A stretch of 16,085 nucleotides of DNA, taken from assembly GCA_964058805.1 (NCBI GenBank), contig CAXKVV010001467.1:1-16085 (forward strand). The letters run 5' to 3'. The notes beneath the pieces were generated by a model. It ran no database searches, was not told the origin of the DNA, and saw nothing but the letters and a program-made list of their open reading frames with translations. Numbering within the stretch: position 1 is the first letter of the stretch; each line of letters begins with the position of its first letter. A program made the position numbers and the translations under genes. This DNA is from Schoenoplectus triqueter. Lineage: Eukaryota > Streptophyta > Magnoliopsida > Poales > Cyperaceae. Positions 1-9,503 of this stretch are shown one piece after another.

Positions 1-36
1 TGATTTGGTGGAACTTTTTCTCTCACCCTACCCCTC

Positions 37-44
37 TATTTATA
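37..44 (-). promoter_or_regulatory. TATA box of the minus-strand LTR
   Basis: The minus strand reads CTATAAATAG here, a near-perfect plant TATA element (TATAAATA). A start site about 30 bases downstream would fall near position 8-12, so the transcript would run out of the window to the left. The placement about 1.4 kb inside the LTR start fits the U3/R boundary of an LTR. Confidence 0.6.
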
Positions 45-130
45 GAAAAAATGGAATTGACAAATTACCAAAATGCCCTCGTGAATAGTAAGGAGGTTTC
101 AAAGTGAAAAGACCAAAATACCCTTGAGAA

Positions 131-175
131 TGATGTCATGGATGATGTCATATATGATGTCATGCATGATGTCAT
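131..175 (-). repeat. Four copies of a 9-bp motif at exact 12-bp spacing, upstream of the LTR TATA box
   Basis: TGATGTCAT occurs at 131, 143, 155 and 167, that is every 12 bases, with a variable three-base linker (GGA, ATA, GCA). On the minus strand the motif is ATGACATCA, one base away from the bZIP-binding palindrome TGACGTCA. The cluster lies about 86 bp upstream of the TATA box on the same strand, where enhancer repeats of LTR promoters often sit. The repeat is directly visible; the transcription-factor role is inference. Confidence 0.65.
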
Positions 176-1469
176 CTAAGATCCAAATTTACAAGTTTGC
201 CATTGGGCTTTTGGCCAAATTACCGAAATACCCTTGGGCTTTTGGATTTTGGGTTTTTCTGATTTTGGGTTTTTAATTATTAATTAAGGCTTTAATTATT
301 AATGGGCTTTTGGCCCATAATTCAAATCCATAATTAACATTTAAAATCCAAATCAAATATATATATAATTGTCATCTACAATTATATTTTTCTCGGTTGT
401 TGTTTCGGCGAATTTATACGACGTGTCCAACACGTTATAAATTCAATCTGATTTTTGCTTCTTGTCATCTCTATGACAAATATAATTATATCATATATAA
501 TTAATTATAACCATCTTATTATTAATTATAAACAATTTATAATTAATCAATAAGATTCTCCGATTAACTCCTATACGGTGTGACCCGACAGGATCCGTGT
601 TATGTTGGTAAATAGAGTTAAAACCCTTTTAACTTCTATAATCATAGGAGGCATCTGGCAGAATGCACTATGACCATCCAATTACACAGATGATGATGTA
701 CTGTACAATATCATGATCCAGTAAACTATTTACTTGTGTTTAATTCTTTTGTCTCATAGCTATCAGATCAGTTTCAAGGTAGGTATGTGTCATCCTTGCA
801 AACTTAATCTTTTCTTGATCCTGAGTAAAATATCAAATATAATTACTCTTGTAATTATACTGCTAGCAGATAATCTTACTCTATCAAGGGGCCCAGTGAT
901 GCTATAACTCATATAGAAATATGAGGGACAATAGTACTTTTGGCAAACCATCTCTTCCTCCGCATAAGTTATGTATACCGAAGAGCTACCTTTATAGCCA
1001 CCTTTTACGGATAACGTTTGGTAGAAATCACACACATACATATCTTATGTAGGAAAAATGAATACCTCATACTTTAGAATTTAATACTGAACGAAAACAT
1101 TAATGACACGAACACAATTCCATTTAATGTTTCATTCGGGTTCTATCAAATACGATGTTCCTAGAACATCTATTTATGTGATTAAAATGACAACTCTTTG
1201 TCTATGGTCTGTAAAACTTGACCATCATTTAATCCACATACTAACCTGATAACGGTTAATTAGTGTTCCTGCTAATTACCTTGGTTAGTGACTTTTAAGA
1301 GTATATTCTATATTATGAAGTTTCACAATTCCAGTCATGAACTCGGAATGATTCATAAATTCAATAATACTCAAGGAAACAAAATATCGTTTAAATATCC
1401 AATTCATGAACAAAGCTTTATATAACAAATTTATCGTATTATTGACTTCAAGATTATTACAAACTAACA

Positions 1470-2219
1470 CGCAAAACGTGAAAACGGGACCCGACGCACT
1501 CGGCACCGCCGAAAACGAGTCCGGGCGCGCAAAACGTGAAAACGGGACCCGACGCACTCGGCACCGCCGAAAACGAGTCCGGGAGCGCAAAACGTGAAAA
1601 CGGGACTCGACCACTGGGCACCGCCGAATACGAGTCCGGGCGCGCAAAACGTGAAAATGGGACCCGACGCACTTGGCACCGCCGAAAAACGAATCCAGGC
1701 GCGTAAAACGTGAAATCGGGACCCGATGCACTACGCACCGCCGAAAACGAGTCTGGGTGCGCAAAACGTGAAAACGGGACCCGACGACTCGGCATCGCCG
1801 AAAATGAGTCCGGGAGCGCAAAACATGAAAACGGGACCCGACTCCCCCGTGACCGCCGAAAACGAGTCCGGGCGCGCAAAACGTGAAAACGGGACCCGAC
1901 GCACTCGGCGCCGCCGAAAACGAGTCCGGGAGCGCAAAACGTGAAAACGGGACTCGAGCACTGGGCACCGCCGAAAACGAGTCCGGGCGCGCAAAACGTG
2001 AAAACGGGACCGGAACCACTCCGCACCGCCGAAAACGAGTCCAGGGGCGCAAAACGTGAAAACGGGGCCCGACGCACTCGGCACCGCTGAAAACGAGTCC
2101 GGGCGCGCAAAACGTGAAAACGGGACCTGACGCACTTGGCACCGCCGAAAACGAGTCCGGGCGCGCAAAACGTGAAAACGGGACCCGACGCACTCGGCAC
2201 CGCCGAAAACGAGTCCGGG
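1470..2219. repeat. 58-bp GC-rich satellite, block 1 (about 13 units)
   Basis: Tandem units of 58 bp (57-59), recognisable by GCAAAACGTGAAAACGGGAC followed by a middle part and CCGAAAACGAGTCCGGG. The consensus monomer is about 65% GC and carries about 11 CpG dinucleotides. The first unit is clipped by the neighbouring LTR. Monomer variants can be told apart by their middle part: for example a 57-bp type with GAGCACTGGG or GACCACTGGG (starts 1584 and 1931), a type with GATGCACTACGC, a type with a CCCCCGTGACC centre, and a type with GGAACCACTCCG (start 1988). The block ends abruptly at 2219, in the middle of the array, where the 4.7-kb insertion begins. No stop codon occurs in any minus frame of the consensus, which explains the long antisense open frames. 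Confidence 0.97.
2215..2219. repeat. Target-site duplication, left copy (CCGGG)
   Basis: CCGGG closes the last satellite monomer and is repeated at 6925-6929 on the other side of the 2220-6924 insertion. Five base pairs is the usual duplication length for LTR retrotransposon integration. Confidence 0.85.
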
Positions 2220-2689
2220 TGTGAAACCCCGCAAAAATTTAAATAATAAAATATAAAATATCTTATTAAACAAAATATGAGGAACAGCATAGAATAAAAT
2301 TTCTAAATTTAAGAGAAATAAAATTTAAAATGTTACAAACAAAATCCGTAGATCAAACTAAAACGCTATTAAATTTTAATTGAAAAAAAAATTATTTAAA
2401 TTAAACAAAAATATCTGGGTCAAATGAAAATTGAATACCCAAATAAAGTGGAAATTTAAATTCTTAAAATTTATTTAAATTTTAAAATAAAAGAGAAATA
2501 TTAATTAATTAAAGAGATATCAATTAATGAATTTAATAATTTAAGTTTAGATTAAATTAAAGATTAATATATTCAGTGAATACGACGATCTGATAATTAA
2601 ATTATCATGGAAATAAATTTATCAATTCAAAATTTAAAATCGACCAGACACACAAATAATCATACGATTTTGGTCATAGAAAAATCTGA

Positions 2690-3420
2690 CTGACCGAATC
2701 CAAGATCTTTTCCCCCACCCTTTCTTTCTTTCATTTCTTTCTTTCGTTTCTTTTCTTTTTCCCTACTGAACCCTTGACTTCCCCGACCTGTGTGTGACCT
2801 GTCTTTTCACTATCTTCTTCTTTCCTGAATTACTTGAGTCCCATCCGTGTATCCCACCCTCTTCCTTTCATTTGGGCAGGAAGCACCATCTTCCCATTTT
2901 TTTTCCCTTTCTCTTCCCTGTAATTGTTCTCTCTCGCAATCACTCATCCCCTCTCCCACTCGATAATTTCACTTCCCTCTCGATCGGTCTACTCCGCCCA
3001 AGCCACCTCCATCCGGATTGGCACAACCATCACCTCCCTGCTGCATTTGTCCTTCCAAATCGAGCAACCAATCACACCCCTCTCCTCAGACCCGACCCTC
3101 GTCGGCTTCTCTCTCCTTGTCCATTTTTCCCTCTGCCACTTGTACCCAACCAGTTGGAGTCTTGTTAGACTCGGGTCTAACCCGCAAGTGGACTTGGTGG
3201 TACTGCTGCCAACAACCACGACAGAGACCACAGCCCACTCTCTCACTTTCACTCTTGTCAGATTCGAACCCCTTGTCGGATCTGACACCTTGGCGTGGTG
3301 CCTCCCCCTCGTGCCTCCTCTTGGGCACCGACTTACCTCCTCTTGCTGCCTTGAGTCACAAACGGTAATATCATTCCATTTTTTTTTCAGACTGTGTGGG
3401 TCGTGCACCGACTAAGTTGT
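2690..3420. other. Pyrimidine-rich, C-rich segment inside the LTR insertion
   Basis: This stretch opens with a strong CT-rich tract (about 2706-2770, runs of TTTC and CCCCACCC) and stays C-rich and purine-poor on the plus strand for about 700 bases, in contrast with AT-rich sequence on both sides. Open frames of 116 to 163 codons overlap here on both strands, but they encode low-complexity S/P/L-rich peptides without a recognisable domain. A transcribed leader (R/U5) or a promoter-proximal part of the LTR would be a reasonable reading, but this is inference. Confidence 0.45.
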
Positions 3421-4065
3421 GCTGCACTATTATTTGCTTTGTGTGTTGTCCTATTTGGTATGGCCACGCTGCCATGATCTGTTGGTGTGCTTGTTCGATA
3501 TCAATCCCTATGCCGACCTTGGTACTGGTACTCATTACTATAGTGTGCTGGTCTGGTGGCTTAACCCTTTGTTTTCGAAATAAATATTATGTCCAACAGT
3601 TACGCTTGAGGTAGGATAGAATTCTATTTCATAAATACAATCAAGTCCAGTGCTAAATATCCCAATGTTTGACTATCAATTAAAATACAACATTCCTTTT
3701 TGGTGTATCGTAGGTGTCATTTAATGCTATCTTTGCCTCTATTTTTAAAGTATTATGTTGCAAATTAAGTTTCACGTTGTCAAATGGGTAAGCTACGTCT
3801 CTTTGTCAAAAACAAAAATGAATGTACCTCATTTCAACATATGCTCGTAATAAATATAATTGACAATGCATCACTCATTATCAAGTATCAACATATGCTC
3901 GTAGTCATATATTAAACCTGATATTATACCTGACTGGTCTATTACTATAGCATTATCTATTTGAATTCATATTCCATGACTTTTGTTTAACCCAATCAGG
4001 CTTAGATAATCTTTGATTGTGCAGTAATAGTAAGTTAGCATAAAGAATCAATTATCTTGGTTGCT

Positions 4066-4127
<62 letters not shown>

Positions 4128-4880
4128 GATTGACCCAATATGCAAATTAAAACACCAACACATATTAATATAATAACTTTCTTTATTTTGTTTCGGTTTA
4201 TTCATTTTTCTCTATTTTATTTTATTTTATTTATTTCTTTTAACCCTTTTTATTTTACTTTAAATTTTAAAATTTATTTTTCTAACTTATAAAACCTAAT
4301 AATCAATTTTAAATAAGAATAATATTAATTATATAATATTATATATTAATCAATTTCTCTATTTCTAACAAATTAATTATCCTAATTATAATCAAGTCAA
4401 TTAAGGATAACATTAAGTTAATTTATTTAATTTAAGTAAATTGAATTAGTTATGTTACTCAAATAAATATAATCTCTAAATAATACTAGTATAACTAAAA
4501 TAAAACATAATCAATTAATAGATTATAAATAACTAAGAGTTATAGAATAATAACTTAAATCATAATAATAATTTAGATTCCTAAACTATATAAATATTAA
4601 TCAATTTCTCTATTTTAAATTAATTAGGTTAGAAATTAAAACCGTAAACTTGAAAACTAAAATGAAGATTATATGTATAAAAATGATCTTGAACGATAAA
4701 CATAGGTTAACAAAAGTCAGTATGCGAACAACGAAAATTCCCGGCACCGCACAGATGCAGCAGGAATACTGCCAAAATTTTCAAGAAAAGACGATAAAAC
4801 CCGAAACAACCGTGTAATTAATTATCGATCCAACTTGGTAATTGTTAAGTAAATTAAGTAAAACTAATAAACATCTAATT
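3421..4880. other. AT-rich central part of the LTR insertion
   Basis: About 1.5 kb of AT-rich sequence with no frame of interest. It holds a long (AT)n microsatellite and many TTAATTAA-like strings. I see nothing coding in it. Confidence 0.6.
4071..4124. repeat. (AT)27 microsatellite
   Basis: Uninterrupted alternating AT from 4071 to 4124, preceded by TATA. It lies inside the LTR insertion, so its length may vary between copies of the element. Confidence 0.95.
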
Positions 4881-5802
4881 TAAATTAATTAGGTGATACA
4901 GTCGACTCAGATCCTCTCGCGGAGTACGAGGTCATTCCCGACCCGACGTACGCGGACACCGACCCCGAGGCCGGTGTTCTACCTCCGGAGTAGAGCGACT
5001 CCACGATCCTCACCAGCACTCCCAGGTACGGTTTCCTGGGATTTGATTTTCTCTCTTTAGAATTAGGAATCCAAACCGAAATTAAAACTGTTTTTAAAAT
5101 AAGTCTGAATTGCGGTACTTTCGACCAAACTTTGATTAGAGACCAAAATTGACTTGTCATCTGCATCCGGTAAAATTGACCAGCATATTCGAGACATACC
5201 CGCATTCGCATGTCATATCATGTCATATTGCACGTAGACAGGATAGGAGTAGGATTCGGGAAATAGTCCCGAGATAGGATCAGGTAGAATTAAATAATTC
5301 AAGTTGTAGATTATATTTATTAGGAAAATATTAATATTATTACTAATTACTAATTAAGCTAGGTAGTTAATCATGCATAAAAAACATGGGAGTGCTGAGA
5401 GGCGGACCGGGTAATTCCCAGTCTAAGTTGCCTTGCATAACCAGACCGTTGTGGTTACGTACGGTGACCCATAGGCCCGTGGGACCCACCGGTCTGTATA
5501 TGTACTGCGCACCTGTGCCTGTCGGATTATCCACCGACCCCGTCATTTGGCGGGTTCGGCTGTGTCGGAGTGTTTTTCTTTGATCAATATTATATTTTTA
5601 TTATTCTTAATATGATTAAATTTTTAATCCAAATTTGAGCGTTTTAGGATACCGTGTACTTCAGTGTTTAGTGTGGGCGGCCATATCCGAGACTGGAATC
5701 TAGTTCGTGATATTATATTATTATATTTATCCGGCGTATTTAGGATCCTAATATTGTCCGAAGGGCTTTCTCCTTTGGCCCGTAGTTGGTACAGAGAAAG
5801 TC

Positions 5803-5948
5803 GGGATGCGGTCCACTGGCCTTAGTGGGTACAGTGTAGGCTCCCATTTGTTATATTTCGTTTTGATACTTTTACGGGATGCGGTCCTCTGACCCTTGGT
5901 TGGTACAGTGTAGGCTCCCATTTGATTTCGATTTGTTAATTCACGAGT
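5803..5948. repeat. 73-bp direct tandem duplication inside the LTR insertion
   Basis: GGGATGCGGTCC occurs at 5803 and 5876, each followed by a similar stretch ending in GGTACAGTGTAGGCTCCCAT and then TTG or TTGATT. A third, shorter and more diverged copy of the GG-TACAG part appears just upstream, at about 5770-5800. The repeat gives the minus frame at 5748-5984 an internally repetitive peptide, which is a by-product. Confidence 0.85.
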
Positions 5949-6099
5949 AGTTATCTCCTTTGGCGATATGGCAACTGAAGACATAATTATCCACTTGCTT
6001 TTATTTTGTAAGGTGAATTACCAGATTTAGCAGACCAGAGTACGTGCTCATGCACGCTCACTCTCCTAGGGCGTTATCGCCTCGGGAGCCCGAATTGCC

Positions 6100-6127
6100 G
6101 TTTATGCGGCATTGGCGCCGCATAAAC
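6100..6127. repeat. Perfect 11-bp inverted repeat (hairpin) in the LTR insertion
   Basis: GTTTATGCGGC at 6100-6110 and GCCGCATAAAC at 6117-6127 are perfect reverse complements separated by the six bases ATTGGC. It sits directly upstream of a 46-bp tandem duplication. A structural role in the transcript is possible but is inference. Confidence 0.85.
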
Positions 6128-6137
6128 ATAAAGTCCT

Positions 6138-6228
6138 AAGTTCGTAAGTTGGGTCGCTGGTGGCGCCCGCTTAGGCAAGGCCCAAGTTCGTAAGTTGGGA
6201 CGCTGGTGGCGCCCGCTTGGGATAGATC
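6138..6228. repeat. 46-bp direct tandem duplication in the LTR insertion
   Basis: AAGTTCGTAAGTTGGG starts at 6138 and again at 6184, followed in both copies by the shared string CGCTGGTGGCGCCCGCTT. The two copies are adjacent and differ at a few positions only. Confidence 0.9.
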
Positions 6229-6492
6229 TGGTGATTTGCAAATTGGGATATTTATTTCGGGTGTTTGTTTACTCGTACTTTATATTTACTATTATGTTAC
6301 TATTTCCTCAGATTTTCTATTTCAGGGTTAATTGTCATTTCATGTCATTCATGTAGAGGTATTCTCGAATTGTATAGAATAATGATACATTAACATATAT
6401 TTAAATAATTCAATGCATTTCAATTCGGTATCGGTGTTTGGGTCCTGTCTAGGAAAGAAGATCAAATCTTAAGGCTGGATCTAAATCCGTAC

Positions 6493-6515
6493 TGAGTAAT
6501 TTTTAAAATTACTCA
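6493..6515. repeat. 23-bp near-perfect palindrome in the LTR insertion
   Basis: TGAGTAATTTT, a central T, then AAAATTACTCA: two 11-base arms that pair perfectly around one base. It lies about 410 bp before the end of the element. Confidence 0.85.
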
Positions 6516-6846
6516 CGTTTCCACGGTGGTTGTGGGATCCAGGTTTACAGGCATGGGCTCGAGTTTTGATGAGAGTGCTAGGTGCAACAGTCCTGCGCGA
6601 TATCAGAGGTGCTTCGCCGCATCAGCACAGTGAGGCGGGTAGTTGATTAGGGCTTATCGGGTATCGGGTTTTTGGTTTCTTTCTTTGGGCTTTATTTGAG
6701 AGATTTTGCTACCCATTCCGATGGAGTTAGCCCCGCCGGTGTCTGGCGTTGTATTTATCTGTATATTCTGGACTGTTTTGTTTTGTATTATTATTATTAT
6801 TTTGTTTATTCTGGGATTTTCTTTATTTTTTATTCACTTAGCCTTT

Positions 6847-6872
6847 CGTACGCACGTCTCATCGTGCGTACG
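6847..6872. repeat. Perfect 10-bp inverted repeat close to the end of the LTR insertion
   Basis: CGTACGCACG at 6847-6856 and CGTGCGTACG at 6863-6872 are exact reverse complements with the loop TCTCAT. It lies about 50 bp from the TGACA terminus, a place where polyadenylation and integrase-related structure of an LTR could be expected; that link is inference. Confidence 0.85.
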
Positions 6873-6924
6873 TGGTGGGATATTAGCACCCCTAATCCGT
6901 TCAATTTATTTCTGGGGTGTGACA

Positions 6925-6929
6925 CCGGG
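6925..6929. repeat. Target-site duplication, right copy (CCGGG)
   Basis: Same five bases as at 2215-2219, directly after the TGACA end of the insertion and directly before AGCGCAAAACG, the start of a normal satellite monomer. Confidence 0.85.
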
Positions 6930-7276
6930 AGCGCAAAACGTGAAAACGGGACTCGAGCACTGGGCACCGCCGAATACGAGTCCGGGCGCGCAAAACGTGA
7001 AAATGGGACCCGACGCACTCGGCACCGCCGAAAAACGAGTCCAGGAGCGTAAAACGTGAAATCGGGACCCGATGCACTACGCACCGCCGAAAACGAGTCT
7101 GGGTGCGCAAAAGGTGAAAACGGGACCCGACGACTCGGCACCGCCGAAAATGAGTCCAGGAGCGCAAAACATGAAAACGGGACCCGACTCCCCCGTGACC
7201 GCCGAAAACGAGTCCGGGCGCGCAAAACGTGAAAACGGGACCCGACGCACTCGGCACCGCCGAAAACTAGTCCGGG
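6930..7276. repeat. Higher-order repeat unit (six monomers, 347 bp)
   Basis: Six distinguishable monomers occur in fixed order: GAGCACTGGG type, GAAAATGGG type with an extra A, GTGAAATCGGG/GATGCACTACGC type, GACGACTCGG type with AAAATGAG, CCCCCGTGACC type, and a standard monomer. The same order starts at 1584 (block 1, next GAGCACTGGG monomer at 1931) and at 8321 (next at 8668), again 347 bp each. A version with two extra monomers starts at 7858 (463 bp to the next). Confidence 0.85.
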
Positions 7277-9503
7277 AGCGCAAAACGTGAAAACGGGACC
7301 GGAACCACTCGGCACCGCCGAAAACGAGTCCGGGGGCGCAAAACGTGAAAACGGGGCCCGACGCACTCGGCACCGCCGAAAACGAGTCCGGGCGCGCAAA
7401 ACGTGAAAACGGGACCCGACGCACTCGGCACCGCCGAAAACGAGTCCGGGCGCGCAAAACGTGAAAACGGGACCGGACGCACTCGGCACCGCCGAAAACG
7501 AGTCCGGGCGCGCAAAACGTGAAAACGGGACATGACGCACACGGCACTGCCGAAAAATGAGTCACGGCGCGCAAAACGTGAAATCGGGACCCGAATCTCT
7601 CGACACCGCCGAAAATGTGTCCGGGCGCGCAAAACGTGAAAACGGGAACAGACGCACTACACACCGCCGAAAACGAGTCCGGGCGCGCAAAACGTGAAAA
7701 CGGGACCGGAACCACTTCGCACCGCCGAAAACGAGTCCGGGGGCGCAAAACGTGAAAACGGGGCCCGACGCACTCAGCACCGCCGAAAACGAGTCCGGGC
7801 GCGCAAAACGTGAAAACCGGACCCGACGCACTCGGCACCGCCGAAAACGAGTCCGGGAGCGCAAAACATGGAAACGGGACTCGAGCACTGGGCACCGCAG
7901 AATACGAGTCCGGGCGCGCAAAACGTGAAAATGGGACCCGACGCACTCGGCACCGCATAAAAACGAGTCCAGGCACGTAAAACGTGAAATCGGGACCCGA
8001 TGCACTACGCACCGCCGAAAACGAGTCTGGGTGCGCAAAACGTGAAAACGGCACCCGACGCACTCCGCACCGCCGAAAATGAGTCCGGGAGCGCAAAACA
8101 TGAAAACGGGACCCGACGCACTAGGCACCGCCGAAAACGAGTCCGGGCGTGCAAAACGTGAAAACGGGACTCGACGACTCGGCACCGCCGAAAATGAGTC
8201 CGGGAGCGCAAAACATGAAAACGGGACCCGACTCCCCCGTGACCGCCGAAAACGAGTCCGGGCGCGCAAAACGTGAAAACGGGACCCGACGCACTCGGCA
8301 CCGCCGAAAACGAGTCCGGGAGCGCAAAACGTGAAAACGGGACTCGAGCACTGGGCACCGCCGAATACGAGTCCGGGCGCGCAAAACGTGAAAATGGGAC
8401 CCGACGCACTCGACACCGCCGAAAAACGAATCCAGGCGCGTAAAACGTGAAATCGGGACCCGATGCACTACGCACCGCCGAAAAACGAGTCTGGGTGCGC
8501 AAAACATGAAAACGGGACCCGACGTCTCGGCACCGCCAAAAATGAGTCCGGGCGCGCAAAATGTGGAAACGGGACCCAACGACGCGGCACCGTCGAAAAC
8601 GAGTCCGGGCGCGCAAAACGTGAAAACGGGACCCGACGCACTCGGCACCGCTGAAAACGAGTCCGGGAGCGCAAAACGTGAAAACGGGACTCGAGCACTG
8701 GGCACCGCCGAATACGAGTCCGGGCGCGCAAAACGTGAAAACAGGACCCGACACACTCGGCACCGCCGAAAACGAGTCCGGGCGCGCAAAATGTGAAAAC
8801 GGGACATGACCCACACGGCACCGCCGAAAAACGAGTCACGGCGCGCAAAACGTGAAATCGGGACCCGACTCCCACGCGACCGCCGAAAACGAGTCCGGGC
8901 GCGCAAAACATGAAAACGGGACCCGACGCACTCGGCACCGCCGAAAACGAGTCCGGGCGCGCAAAACGTGAAAACGGGACCCGACGCACTCGGCACCGCC
9001 GAAAACGAGTCCGGGCGCGCAAAACGTGAAAACGGGACCCGACGCACTCCGCACCGCCGAAAACGAGTCCGGGCGCGCAAAACGTGAAAACGGGACCCGA
9101 CGCACTCCGCACCGCCCAAAACGAGTCGGGGCGCGCAAAACGTGAAAACGGGACCCGACGCACGCGGCACCGCCGAAAACGAGTCCCGGCGTGCAAAACG
9201 TGAAAACGGGACCCGACGCACCCGGCACCGCCGAAAACGAGTCCGTGAGCGCAAAACGTGAAAACGGGACCCGACGCACACGGCACCGCCGAAAACGAGT
9301 CCGGGAGCGCAAAACGTGAAAACGGGACCCGACACACTCCGCACCGCCAAAAACGAGTCCGGGGGCGGAAAACGTGAAAAACGGATCCGACGCACCTGGC
9401 ACTGCCGCAAAACGAGTCCGGGAGCGCAAAACGGAAAAACGGGACCCGACGCACTCCGCACCGCCGAAAACGAGTTCGGGAGCGCAAAACGAGAAAACGG
9501 GAC

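Larger units (their letters stand above)
1..1469 (-). mobile_element. LTR (U3 portion) of an LTR retrotransposon, minus strand, cut by the window edge
   Basis: Read on the minus strand, this segment starts with TGTTAGTTTG exactly where the 58-bp satellite stops, giving the canonical TG terminus of an LTR. About 1.4 kb further on lies a clear TATA box (44-37) with a downstream sequence leading out of the window, which is the expected order U3 then R. The stretch is AT-rich, contains no long frame with recognisable retroviral domains, and has promoter-like repeats just upstream of the TATA box. A TGTTAG start is common in Ty1/copia-type plant LTRs, but no pol domain is visible, so the family is an inference. 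The rest of the LTR and any interior would lie left of the window. An 83-codon minus frame at 790-1041 has no recognisable similarity and I treat it as chance. Confidence 0.6.
2220..6924. mobile_element. 4.7-kb LTR-type insertion inside the satellite, probably a solo LTR
   Basis: The segment starts TGTGAAACCCC and ends GGGGTGTGACA, giving TG...CA ends and imperfect 11-bp terminal inverted repeats. It is flanked by CCGGG on both sides, and removing it plus one CCGGG restores an uninterrupted satellite junction. Ends of the form TGTRACACCCC...GGGGTGTRACA are typical of plant Ty3/gypsy LTRs with very long LTRs, such as Tekay/Del or Tat-like groups; the exact lineage is inference. I see no second copy of either end inside, no primer-binding site next to an internal LTR end, and no gag, protease, reverse transcriptase or integrase motif. 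A single solo LTR fits best; a non-coding derivative is the alternative. Composition changes along it: AT-rich to about 2690, pyrimidine- and C-rich to about 3420, AT-rich to about 4880, then more balanced to the end. Orientation is not decided by the nearly symmetrical termini. Confidence 0.85.
6925..9503. repeat. 58-bp GC-rich satellite, block 2 (about 44 units)
   Basis: Continuation of the same satellite as at 1470-2219, in phase with it once the insertion is removed. The first six monomers (starts 6930, 6987, 7046, 7104, 7161, 7219) repeat the variant order seen from 1584 in block 1, with lengths 57, 59, 58, 57, 58 and 58, summing to 347 bp. The 57-bp GAGCACTGGG variant recurs at 7858, 8321 and 8668. 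From about 8890 on, the units become nearly uniform, and the last three or four before 9503 are more degenerate (for example GCAAAACGGAAAAACGGG). Many monomer differences are CG to TG or CA changes. All minus frames are nearly free of stop codons; plus frames stop at the single TGA per unit. Confidence 0.97.

Noticed and set aside
3255..3285. tRNA T-arm-like string GGTTCGAATC on the minus strand
   Set aside because: The five-base stem around the loop does not pair (AGGGG against CTGAC) and no anticodon or acceptor arms fit at the expected distances.
2794..3415. Overlapping frames of 116-163 codons on both strands in the C-rich segment
   Set aside because: Low-complexity S/P/L-rich or R/E-rich peptides open on both strands at once inside an LTR; no retroelement or host domain recognised.
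6600..6615. ATATCAGAGG as a possible primer-binding site for initiator methionine tRNA
   Set aside because: Only about eight bases match the usual TGGTATCAGAGC, it does not follow a TG...CA LTR end, and the expected repeated LTR sequence is not present.
1470..9503. CRISPR-like or rDNA spacer interpretation of the 58-bp array
   Set aside because: Monomers are contiguous and similar along their whole length, so there are no unique spacers. No rRNA gene sequence flanks the array in this window, so an rDNA spacer origin is unsupported.
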